From JBFHKO01 sp041595355 (lineage in GTDB: Bacteria > Pseudomonadota > Gammaproteobacteria > Enterobacterales > Aeromonadaceae), in contig JBFHKO010000184.1 of assembly GCA_041595355.1 (NCBI GenBank), positions 1 through 5,003 on the forward strand: a stretch of DNA of 5,003 bases, given 5' to 3'. Shown here piece after piece: positions 1 through 4,994 of this stretch (the first letter of the stretch is position 1; every line of letters begins with the position of its first letter). The notes below the pieces were generated by a model that ran no database searches, was not told where the DNA came from, and saw nothing but the letters and a program-made list of their open reading frames with translations. The position numbers and the translations under genes are program-made.

Positions 1-995
1 CCCTGCTGGATATCCGCAATCTGACCATCGAGATCGACACGCCCCAGGGGCGGGTCAAGGCCGTGGACAAGGTCAATCTGACCCTCAACGAGGGCGAGAT
101 CCGCGGCCTGGTGGGAGAATCGGGCTCCGGCAAGAGCCTGGTCGCCAAGGCCATCCTCGGCATGAAGAAGGACAACTGGCATATCAGCGCCGATCGCATG
201 CGCATCGGCAACCTCGACCTGATGAACCTCAGCCAGCGCCAGCGGCGACGGGTGATGACCCAGGACATCGCCATGATCTTCCAGGAGCCGGCCAGCTGCC
301 TGGACCCCTCGGTGCCGGTGGGGGCCCAGCTGATCGAGGCCATTCCCGGCCGCGCCTTTCAGGGGCAGTGGTGGCAACGGCTCTTCTGGCGGCGCAAACA
401 TGCCATCGGCCTGCTGCACCGGGTGGGGGTCAAGGATCACAAGCGGGTGATGGCCGCCTATCCCCACGAACTCTCGGACGGGGTCTGCCAGAAGGTGATG
501 ATTGCCATGGCCATCGCCCTCAAGCCGCGCCTGCTGGTGGCCGATGAGCCCATCAGCGCCATGGAGGCCACCACCCAGGCCCAGCTGCTGCGCCTGCTGG
601 ACAAGATGAACAAGGTCAACAGCACCACCATACTGCTCATCAGCAACGACCTCGGCAATATCGCCAACCTGGCCGACAGCATCAGCGTCATGTACTGCGG
701 CCAGATGGTGGAAACCGGCAGCCGCGAGCAGGTCCTCAACCAGCCCCACCACCCCTACACCGACGCCCTGCTGAATGCCATTCCCGACTTCAGTGGCTGC
801 CTGCCCCACAAGTCGTTGCTCAATCCGCTGCCCGGCGCCATTCCGCCCCTGCAGCATCTGCCCATCGGCTGCCGCCTGGGTCCCCGCTGTCCCTACGCCC
901 AGAAGCTCTGTGTACAGACGCCGTCCCTCAGCCAGATCAAGGGGCAGCTCTACCGCTGCCACTTTCCGCTCAACATGGAGGAGCCGAAGAAATGA
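1..995 (+). CDS. sapD: Sap-type ABC transporter ATP-binding protein SapD (5' end cut by window)
   Basis: This is one of two cytoplasmic ATPases of the SapABCDF transporter, a relative of the Dpp/Opp systems linked in enterobacteria to antimicrobial-peptide resistance, putrescine export and Trk potassium uptake. Reading from base 3 gives LLDIRNLTIE, which matches the E. coli SapD N-terminus after Met-Pro, so only about four bases are missing and full length is about 332 aa (E. coli about 330). In that numbering I see Walker A GESGSGKS (40-47), Q-loop Gln96, a degenerate signature LSDGVCQ (from 159) and Walker B LLVADE (179-184). The C-terminal Opp/Dpp-type tail has four cysteines (292, 298, 305, 321; CX5CX6CX15C), the pattern that holds a [4Fe-4S] cluster in DppD-like proteins. 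The H-loop position has Asn217 (ISNDLG) where E. coli has His. The stop overlaps the sapF start. Identification is firm; the transported substrate here is not known. Confidence 0.95.
   Translation, partial: LLDIRNLTIEIDTPQGRVKAVDKVNLTLNEGEIRGLVGESGSGKSLVAKAILGMKKDNWHISADRMRIGNLDLMNLSQRQRRRVMTQDIAMIFQEPASCLDPSVPVGAQLIEAIPGRAFQGQWWQRLFWRRKHAIGLLHRVGVKDHKRVMAAYPHELSDGVCQKVMIAMAIALKPRLLVADEPISAMEATTQAQLLRLLDKMNKVNSTTILLISNDLGNIANLADSISVMYCGQMVETGSREQVLNQPHHPYTDALLNAIPDFSGCLPHKSLLNPLPGAIPPLQHLPIGCRLGPRCPYAQKLCVQTPSLSQIKGQLYRCHFPLNMEEPKK
977..983 (+). promoter_or_regulatory. Strong Shine-Dalgarno of sapF inside the sapD 3' end
   Basis: GGAGGAG lies within the last codons of sapD, 8 nt before the sapF ATG at 992. 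Together with the ATGA stop/start overlap it fixes the sapF start and points to translational coupling of the two ATPase subunits, which are needed in equal amounts if they work as a heterodimer. Confidence 0.75.
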
Positions 996-1801
996 GCATC
1001 CCACCACTGCTGAGGGTGGATGCCCTCGGCAAGACCTTCATGAACCGGGTCGGCCTGTTTCGCCGCGAGCGCCAGGCGGCCCTCCACGCCATCTCCTTCG
1101 AGCTGCAGCGCGGCGAGACCCTGGCATTAGTAGGAGAAGCCGGCTCCGGCAAGAGCACCCTGGCCAAGATATTGGCCGGCGTGGTGACCCCCAGCCAGGG
1201 GCAGATCCGTGTCGATGGCGACATCATAGCCCCGGAGGAGCATCAGAAACGCTGCCAGCTCATCCGCATGATCTTCCAGGACCCCAGCAGTTCGCTGAAC
1301 CCGCGCCTGCGCATCGGCCGCATCCTTGAGGCCCCTCTGATCCTCAACACCAGCCTCTCCCCGGAAGCGCGCGCCCATGCCGTCATCGATACCCTGCGTA
1401 TGGTCGGCCTGCTGCCCGAGCATGCCCTCTTCTACCCGCAGATGATCTCCGCCGGCCAGAAACAGCGGGTGGCGCTGGCGCGCGCATTGATCCTGAAGCC
1501 CAAAATCATCGTCGCCGACGAGGCCTTCTCCATACTGGATGTCTCCATGCGCTCGCAGATAGTCAACCTGCTGCTGAAACTGCAGGCGGAGCTCGGCATC
1601 TCCTATGTGGTGGTCGCCAACGATCTCGGGCTGGTACGCCACATCAGCGACAAGGTGATCATCATGCACCAGGGCGAGGCGGTGGAAAACGGCCTCACCC
1701 GGGAGGTGTTTGCCCAGCCCCAGCACGACATCACCCGGCGCCTGATCCAGAGCTACGAACATGAATACCGCCGCAAGGTGGTGGTCTGCCCGCTAAGCTG
1801 A
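992..1801 (+). CDS. sapF: Sap-type ABC transporter ATP-binding protein SapF
   Basis: This is the second ATPase of the Sap transporter and is expected to pair with SapD beneath the SapB/SapC permease. The product is 269 aa (E. coli SapF about 268). Visible motifs are Walker A GEAGSGKST (48-56), Q-loop Gln96 in IFQDPSSSLNP, signature ISAGQ (152-156) followed by KQR, Walker B IIVADE (172-177) and D-loop SILD. The SapF-typical stretches RMVGLLP and ARALIL are conserved. It lacks the cysteine-bearing tail of SapD, as expected for SapF. The H-loop position reads VANDLG, with Asn210 in place of His. The ATG lies in an ATGA overlap with the sapD stop, and GGAGGAG (977-983) sits 8 nt upstream, so translation is probably coupled. 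Codons 45-49 all end in A, which is unusual in this GC-rich gene. No clear terminator follows. Confidence 0.95.
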   Translation: MSIPPLLRVDALGKTFMNRVGLFRRERQAALHAISFELQRGETLALVGEAGSGKSTLAKILAGVVTPSQGQIRVDGDIIAPEEHQKRCQLIRMIFQDPSSSLNPRLRIGRILEAPLILNTSLSPEARAHAVIDTLRMVGLLPEHALFYPQMISAGQKQRVALARALILKPKIIVADEAFSILDVSMRSQIVNLLLKLQAELGISYVVVANDLGLVRHISDKVIIMHQGEAVENGLTREVFAQPQHDITRRLIQSYEHEYRRKVVVCPLS

Positions 1802-1881
1802 TAGACAGCCCCCCGAACGGGACGGCGAGTTGCCAGATATTCCCGACCGGCGTGGCTGCCGAGTCGTACATAACCATAACC

Positions 1882-1885
1882 GGAG
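1882..1885 (+). promoter_or_regulatory. Ribosome binding site that sets the barrel-gene start
   Basis: GGAG stands 8 nt before the ATG at 1894 and only 5 nt before a GTG at 1891. The spacing favours ATG 1894, and that start gives an ideal signal peptide. Just upstream (1869-1880) the hexamer CATAAC occurs twice in tandem in an A/T-rich patch. I found no convincing -35/-10 pair between sapF and this gene. Confidence 0.65.
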
Positions 1886-1893
1886 TTGCAGTG

Positions 1894-2415
1894 ATGAAAA
1901 AACTACTGTTGAGCGCTCTGATGGTGGCCATCTCCAGCGCCGCCCATGCCAATATCCTGGTCCGCGATACCGCCGGCTTCTACCTGGGCGCCGGTCTGGT
2001 GGGCACCGACAATGACGGTTGCGCCAATTGCGACAGTGACGGCCTAAGCCTGGAGCTCGGCTATGATTTCAACAACATGATCGGCCTCGAATTCAAATAT
2101 GCCGAAACCGACTACGACCACTACCCCCGCTTCGATCTCGACTTCAATTATTACGGCGTCAATTTCGGCTACGATTTCGGCACCCCGTTCCTCAACCTGT
2201 ACGCCAAGCTGGGGCTGATGGATCTGGTCGAGCGCGGGCCGGGACATTATGTCGACGAGTTCAATCCCGCCTACGGCGTGGGCCTGCGCTTCACCCCCTT
2301 TGGCGATCAGAACCAGTTCTACATCAAGCTGGAGGGGCTGATGACCACCCTGGACGATGGCGAGTTCGACGACGACCTCAGCATCGGCTACCTGGGACTG
2401 GGCTACAAATTCTAG
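1894..2415 (+). CDS. Small outer-membrane beta-barrel protein, function unknown
   Basis: The product is a 173-aa exported protein. Residues 1-19 form a clear signal peptide (MKKLLLSALMV core, SAAHA cleavage site), leaving a mature chain of about 154 aa. The remainder alternates aromatic/hydrophobic with polar residues in what look like eight strands (about 28-36, 50-58, 61-70, 83-94, 98-108, 122-133, 139-150, 163-173). It ends in YKF, the C-terminal aromatic recognised by the BAM complex. Size and pattern fit the OmpA-like/OmpX-like eight-stranded barrel superfamily. The mature chain is very acidic (about 26 Asp/Glu against 8 Lys/Arg). Its first loop, DNDGCANCDSDG (39-50), has a CXXC pair flanked by Asp. 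The gene starts 92 bp after sapF, so it could be read through from the sap operon or have its own promoter. The specific role (adhesion, stress, porin-like) cannot be told from sequence. Confidence 0.85.
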   Translation: MKKLLLSALMVAISSAAHANILVRDTAGFYLGAGLVGTDNDGCANCDSDGLSLELGYDFNNMIGLEFKYAETDYDHYPRFDLDFNYYGVNFGYDFGTPFLNLYAKLGLMDLVERGPGHYVDEFNPAYGVGLRFTPFGDQNQFYIKLEGLMTTLDDGEFDDDLSIGYLGLGYKF

Positions 2416-3239
2416 GTATCAGGGCCTGTGACCGGCGGCCAGGCCGTCACCGGCTGCCGGGCGCAAGCCCTCAGCAGCGCCTCCAGGGCCGGTAATTGCC
2501 GCAGCGCGGCGGCCTGCGCGCGCCGCCGCTGGCATCGGATCTGCCGGGCCAGGCGCCGGGCCGCCGCCGCCTTGAGCCAGGCCTGCAGGGCCACCAGATC
2601 GGCAATCTCCCCCAGCCTATCCTGCCAGCCCTTGAGCGCTTGCAGCGCCTCGTGCCAACCGGGCTCCCGAGCGGCCAGCAGTTCCAGCAGGTAGCGCAGC
2701 CGCTTGAGGGCGATGCGCAGGCGATGCAGCGCCGCGGCGCGACGGTGCCGCGGGCAGCCGGGTCCCGGCCCCTCATGCCGGCTGCGCCCCGCCTCGGCCA
2801 GGCGCAGCAACGCCTGATCGCAATAAATCTGCTTGTGCAGGGTCAGCAACGAAGGCAGATCCAGCGCCTCTCCATAGTGCTGCCAGCGCAGCTGCAACCT
2901 CTGCAATTGCGCCAGCTGGCGCCCGAAGGCCCGGCCCGGGCGGCGGGCGCGACCAGCCTCGCGATACAGGCGTGCCAGCAGGGGCTGGCTGCCATCGAGC
3001 CCCTCAAGATAGGGCGCGAACACATCCAGGTTGCGGCTGGCATTGTAGCGCTGCAGCGTGGCCTTGAGTTCACCCCGCAGGCTGAGGCGGTCGGGCCACA
3101 CCGACTCCAGCAGTGGCAGCAGGGCCAGCAGGCCGCGCAGCTGAATGCGAAACGCATGCAACGCCGCGGCATCCCAGTCGGGCAACGCCAGCAACCGCTC
3201 CAGGGTGGCCAGCCGCCGGGCCAGAAGCGCGCCCGGCAC
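2412..3239 (-). CDS. Stand-alone CHAD-domain protein (putative polyphosphate-binding)
   Basis: The product is about 275 aa, all-helical and arginine-rich. CHAD (conserved histidine alpha-helical) domains bind inorganic polyphosphate and are often found with CYTH triphosphatases or at polyP granules. Both halves of the repeat are visible: LHAFRIQLRGLLALL with His28 followed by YNASRNLDVF (about 65-74), then ALHRLRIALKRLRYLLE with His172 followed by LGEIADLVAL (209-218). No CYTH domain, signal peptide or membrane segment is seen. I chose GTG 3239 as start because it lies one base past the acylphosphatase stop and just before the first CHAD helix; no in-frame ATG is available there and the Shine-Dalgarno is weak, so translational coupling is likely. 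The reading frame stays open upstream to 3488, but that part overlaps the acylphosphatase gene and has no CHAD character. The family call is firm; the cellular role is inference. Confidence 0.85.
   Translation of the reverse strand: MPGALLARRLATLERLLALPDWDAAALHAFRIQLRGLLALLPLLESVWPDRLSLRGELKATLQRYNASRNLDVFAPYLEGLDGSQPLLARLYREAGRARRPGRAFGRQLAQLQRLQLRWQHYGEALDLPSLLTLHKQIYCDQALLRLAEAGRSRHEGPGPGCPRHRRAAALHRLRIALKRLRYLLELLAAREPGWHEALQALKGWQDRLGEIADLVALQAWLKAAAARRLARQIRCQRRRAQAAALRQLPALEALLRACARQPVTAWPPVTGPDT
2428..2450. other. Weak hairpin behind the converging genes
   Basis: GTGAC (2428-2432) pairs with GTCAC (2446-2450), and GGC (2434-2436) with GCC (2443-2445). This leaves one bulged base and a 6-nt loop. 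It starts 12 nt after the barrel-gene stop and lies inside the 3' end of the CHAD gene. No T-run follows on either strand, so it is not a canonical intrinsic terminator. It could slow or help end barrel-gene transcription, or be chance in GC-rich coding DNA. Confidence 0.25.
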
Positions 3240-3240
3240 C

Positions 3241-3516
3241 TCAATAGGCCCTGAAGTCCGCCTCCGGGTGCGTCTCGGGGGGCTGCTCGCTGATCTCGAT
3301 TCGTTCCACCTCGGCAAAGCGCGGCCCCCGGTGCAGCCAGGCCAGTAATCGGTCGATGGACACCGCCTCCCCCTGGGCCAGCACCTCCACGGAGCCATCC
3401 GCCAGATTGCTGGCCCGGCCAACGACCCCGAGCCGCTCGGCCTCCACCCGGGTGGAATAGCGAAATCCGACCCCCTGCACCACGCCATAGACCCGCACCT
3501 TGACTCGTCTTGCCAT
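3241..3516 (-). CDS. yccX: Acylphosphatase (YccX/AcyP family)
   Basis: This small cytosolic enzyme hydrolyses acyl phosphates such as acetyl phosphate or carbamoyl phosphate to carboxylate and phosphate. The 91-aa product has the family signature VYGVVQGVGFRYST, with the phosphate-binding Arg of GFR, and a second motif, ASNLADGSVEVLAQG, with the catalytic Asn. Length and ending (DFRAY, compare DFRIRY in E. coli YccX) fit the family. Three consecutive ATG codons open the frame (3522, 3519, 3516). GAGGAG abuts the first and lies 6 nt from the third, so MARRVKV at 3516 is preferred. The gene is divergent from rlmI, as in E. coli, and one base upstream of the CHAD gene with which it probably forms a transcript. 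The position normally filled by Trp or Lys in related sequences reads GRASN here, a mild change. Confidence 0.94.
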   Translation of the reverse strand: MARRVKVRVYGVVQGVGFRYSTRVEAERLGVVGRASNLADGSVEVLAQGEAVSIDRLLAWLHRGPRFAEVERIEISEQPPETHPEADFRAY

Positions 3517-3522
3517 CATCAT

Positions 3523-3528
3523 CTCCTC
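3523..3528 (-). promoter_or_regulatory. Shine-Dalgarno that decides among three ATGs of the acylphosphatase gene
   Basis: Read on the minus strand, GAGGAG (3528 to 3523) is followed directly by ATGATGATG. Spacing is 0, 3 and 6 nt to the three ATGs. Only the third (3516) is at a workable distance, so the protein most likely starts Met-Ala-Arg-Arg. Confidence 0.7.
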
Positions 3529-3576
3529 GCTGCGGCCGGGCCGGCCGATTGCATAAACCCCTGCGCCCGTGTTGGA

Positions 3577-3582
3577 ATTCTA
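3577..3582 (-). promoter_or_regulatory. Candidate -10 box for the acylphosphatase-CHAD transcript
   Basis: TAGAAT on the minus strand (5/6 match to TATAAT), within GCTAGAAT, lies about 60 bp upstream of the acylphosphatase start. No recognisable -35 hexamer is found 16-18 bp further upstream, and the extended -10 TG is out of place, so the promoter would be weak or activator-dependent. Confidence 0.35.
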
Positions 3583-3636
3583 GCCCATGCCCCCAGCGGC
3601 GGGCACCGGCCCGCTCGTTTGTCGGCATGCGCGACC

Positions 3637-3656
3637 GGCAAAGGTTTGAGTTTGCC
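3637..3656. repeat. Inverted repeat overlapping the rlmI -35 region
   Basis: GGCAAA (3637-3642) and TTTGCC (3651-3656) are perfect 6-bp arms separated by 8 bp. The right arm covers the end of the proposed -35 box. This geometry would suit a small dimeric regulator, but no protein known to bind it can be named, and a chance occurrence is possible. Confidence 0.4.
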
Positions 3657-3673
3657 CCGCCGCCCGCTAGAAT
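3646..3673 (+). promoter_or_regulatory. Probable sigma70 promoter of rlmI
   Basis: TTGAGT (3646-3651) and TAGAAT (3668-3673) are 16 bp apart, matching consensus at 4/6 and 5/6. The expected transcription start near 3680 would give a leader of about 30 nt before the rlmI ATG. This is the best promoter match seen in the window. Confidence 0.6.
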
Positions 3674-3708
3674 GTGGCCCCTTTTCTCCTAGCCACAGCG
3701 AGTCAGCC

Positions 3709-4902
3709 ATGAGCGCCTCCATCATCCTTCAGAAAGAGCGGGAGAAATCCCTGCTGCGCCGCCACCCCTGGATCTTTTCCAAGGCCATCGACAAGGTGAA
3801 AGGCAAGGCCCTGCCCGGCGAGCCGGTCGACATCTTCGATCACGGCGGCCGCTGGCTGGCCCGCGGCGCCTGGTCGCCGGAGTCCCAGATCCGGGTGCGG
3901 GTGTGGACCTTCCAGCGCGACGAGGAGATCGATCTCGCCTTCTTCCTGCGCCGGCTGCAGGCCGCCCAGTGCGGCCGCGACGACCTCATTGCCCGCCAGG
4001 GACTGAGCGCCTACCGACTGGTAGCGGCCGAGTCCGATGGCCTGCCAGGCATCACCATCGACCGCTACAACGACCACCTGGTGTGCCAGCTGCTCTCCGC
4101 CGGGGCTGAATTCCACCGCGAAACCCTGTTCGCCGCCCTCAACCAGCTCTATCCCGGCTGTGCCATCTATGAGCGCTCGGACGTGGCCGTGCGCAAGAAG
4201 GAAGGGCTGGCCCAGCGCAGCGGTCTCGTCAGCGGCGAACTGCCACCGGCCGAAGTGATGATCGAGGAGAACAACGGCATCAAAATCGCGGTGGACATCC
4301 AGACCGGCCACAAGACCGGTTTCTATCTGGATCAGCGGGACAACCGTGCCATCGCCGGCCGCTATGCCGCCGGCCGGCGGGTGCTGAACTGCTTCTGCTA
4401 CACCGGTGGCTTCGGCGTCTATGCCCTGCAGGGCGGCGCCAGCGAGGTGGTGAACGTCGATGTCTCCGACTCCGCGCTGGCGCTGGCGCGCCGCAATGCC
4501 GAGCTCAACGCCCTGGATCTGGGCCGCGCCCGCTTCGAGAAACAGGATGTGTTCAAGCTGCTGCGCGAATACCGGGCCCAGGGCGAGCGCTTCGACATGA
4601 TAGTGCTGGATCCGCCCAAGTTTGCCGAGAGCAAGGCCCAGCTGGACGGTGCCTGCCGGGGTTACAAGGACATCAACCTGCTGGCCTTCCAGCTGCTCAA
4701 TCCCGACGGCATCCTACTGACCTTCTCCTGCTCCGGTTTGCTGAGCCCCGAGCTGTTCCAGAAGATCGTCGCCGATGCGGCGCTGGATGCCGGCCGCGAG
4801 GCGCAGATCCTGGAGCGCATGAGCCAGGCCGCGGATCATCCCATCGCCACCCCCTACCCGGAAGGTTTCTACCTCAAGGGGCTGGTGGTGCGGGCGCTCT
4901 AG
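3709..4902 (+). CDS. rlmI: 23S rRNA m5C1962 methyltransferase RlmI
   Basis: This SAM-dependent enzyme makes 5-methylcytosine at position 1962 (E. coli numbering) of 23S rRNA. The 397-aa product matches the length of E. coli RlmI (396). The N-terminal PUA domain (about 1-70) contains REKSLLRRHPWIFS, and a central domain holds AAESDGLPGITIDRY and RSDVAVRKKEG. In the Rossmann methyltransferase domain are motif I VLNCFCYTGGFG (225-236), the acidic SAM ligand Asp251 in VNVDVS, motif IV DPPK (301-304) and motif VI TFSCSG (338-343) with the presumed catalytic Cys341. It ends YPEGFYLKGLVVRAL, close to the E. coli terminus. I chose ATG 3709 because MSASIILQKEREKS aligns with the E. coli start; the frame remains open upstream, but that part overlaps the promoter. 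The Shine-Dalgarno (GCGAG, 3698-3702) is weak. Confidence in the identification is high. Confidence 0.96.
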   Translation: MSASIILQKEREKSLLRRHPWIFSKAIDKVKGKALPGEPVDIFDHGGRWLARGAWSPESQIRVRVWTFQRDEEIDLAFFLRRLQAAQCGRDDLIARQGLSAYRLVAAESDGLPGITIDRYNDHLVCQLLSAGAEFHRETLFAALNQLYPGCAIYERSDVAVRKKEGLAQRSGLVSGELPPAEVMIEENNGIKIAVDIQTGHKTGFYLDQRDNRAIAGRYAAGRRVLNCFCYTGGFGVYALQGGASEVVNVDVSDSALALARRNAELNALDLGRARFEKQDVFKLLREYRAQGERFDMIVLDPPKFAESKAQLDGACRGYKDINLLAFQLLNPDGILLTFSCSGLLSPELFQKIVADAALDAGREAQILERMSQAADHPIATPYPEGFYLKGLVVRAL

Positions 4903-4950
4903 TGCCAGCACGGTATCGCCCGAACCGGTAACTGTAGTGGTCTGTAGCCC

Positions 4951-4994
4951 GCCGCGAAAAATGAAAAACAGTGCCGCCTAAAATGAAAAACCGC
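4951..4994. repeat. Imperfect 22-bp tandem repeat
   Basis: Two adjacent copies (4951-4972 and 4973-4994) agree at 18 of 22 positions, sharing GCCGC and the A-rich core AAAATGAAAAAC. Differences fall at unit positions 6, 7, 20 and 22. The second copy runs into the 5' arm of the terminator-like hairpin, so the repeat may have arisen by local duplication of terminator-flanking sequence. Confidence 0.6.

Noticed and set aside
63..65. GTG as the sapD start
   Set aside because: The frame stays open to the window edge and the preceding 20 codons match the conserved SapD N-terminus, including LLDIRNLTIE. The true start lies just outside the window.
1127..1762. Minus-strand open frame opposite sapF (about 211 codons)
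   Set aside because: Antisense shadow with His/Asp/Gly-rich composition and no recognisable fold.
1852..1893. N-terminal extension of the barrel protein from GTG 1852
   Set aside because: It would bury the signal peptide behind 14 residues. ATG 1894 has a well-spaced GGAG and a textbook signal peptide.
1802..1893. Promoter or sapF terminator in the sapF/barrel gap
   Set aside because: TTGCCA at 1830-1835 has no -10 at proper spacing, TACATA at 1867 has no -35, and no GC hairpin with a T-run is present.
2496..3254. Long plus-strand open frame opposite the CHAD gene (about 252 codons)
   Set aside because: It is Gln/Arg/Ala-rich low-complexity sequence typical of antisense reading of a GC-rich gene, whereas the minus strand shows clear CHAD motifs.
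3240..3488. Longer CHAD protein starting upstream inside the acylphosphatase gene
   Set aside because: The extra residues are Trp/Arg/Pro-rich shadow translation of the acylphosphatase frame with no domain resemblance. A fusion or frameshift is not needed, because both products look complete.
3619..3708. 30-residue N-terminal extension of RlmI
   Set aside because: It overlaps the predicted promoter, and E. coli RlmI begins at the residue aligned with ATG 3709.
3703..4311. Minus-strand open frame opposite rlmI (about 202 codons)
   Set aside because: Antisense shadow of a strongly recognised gene, with no motif or Shine-Dalgarno.
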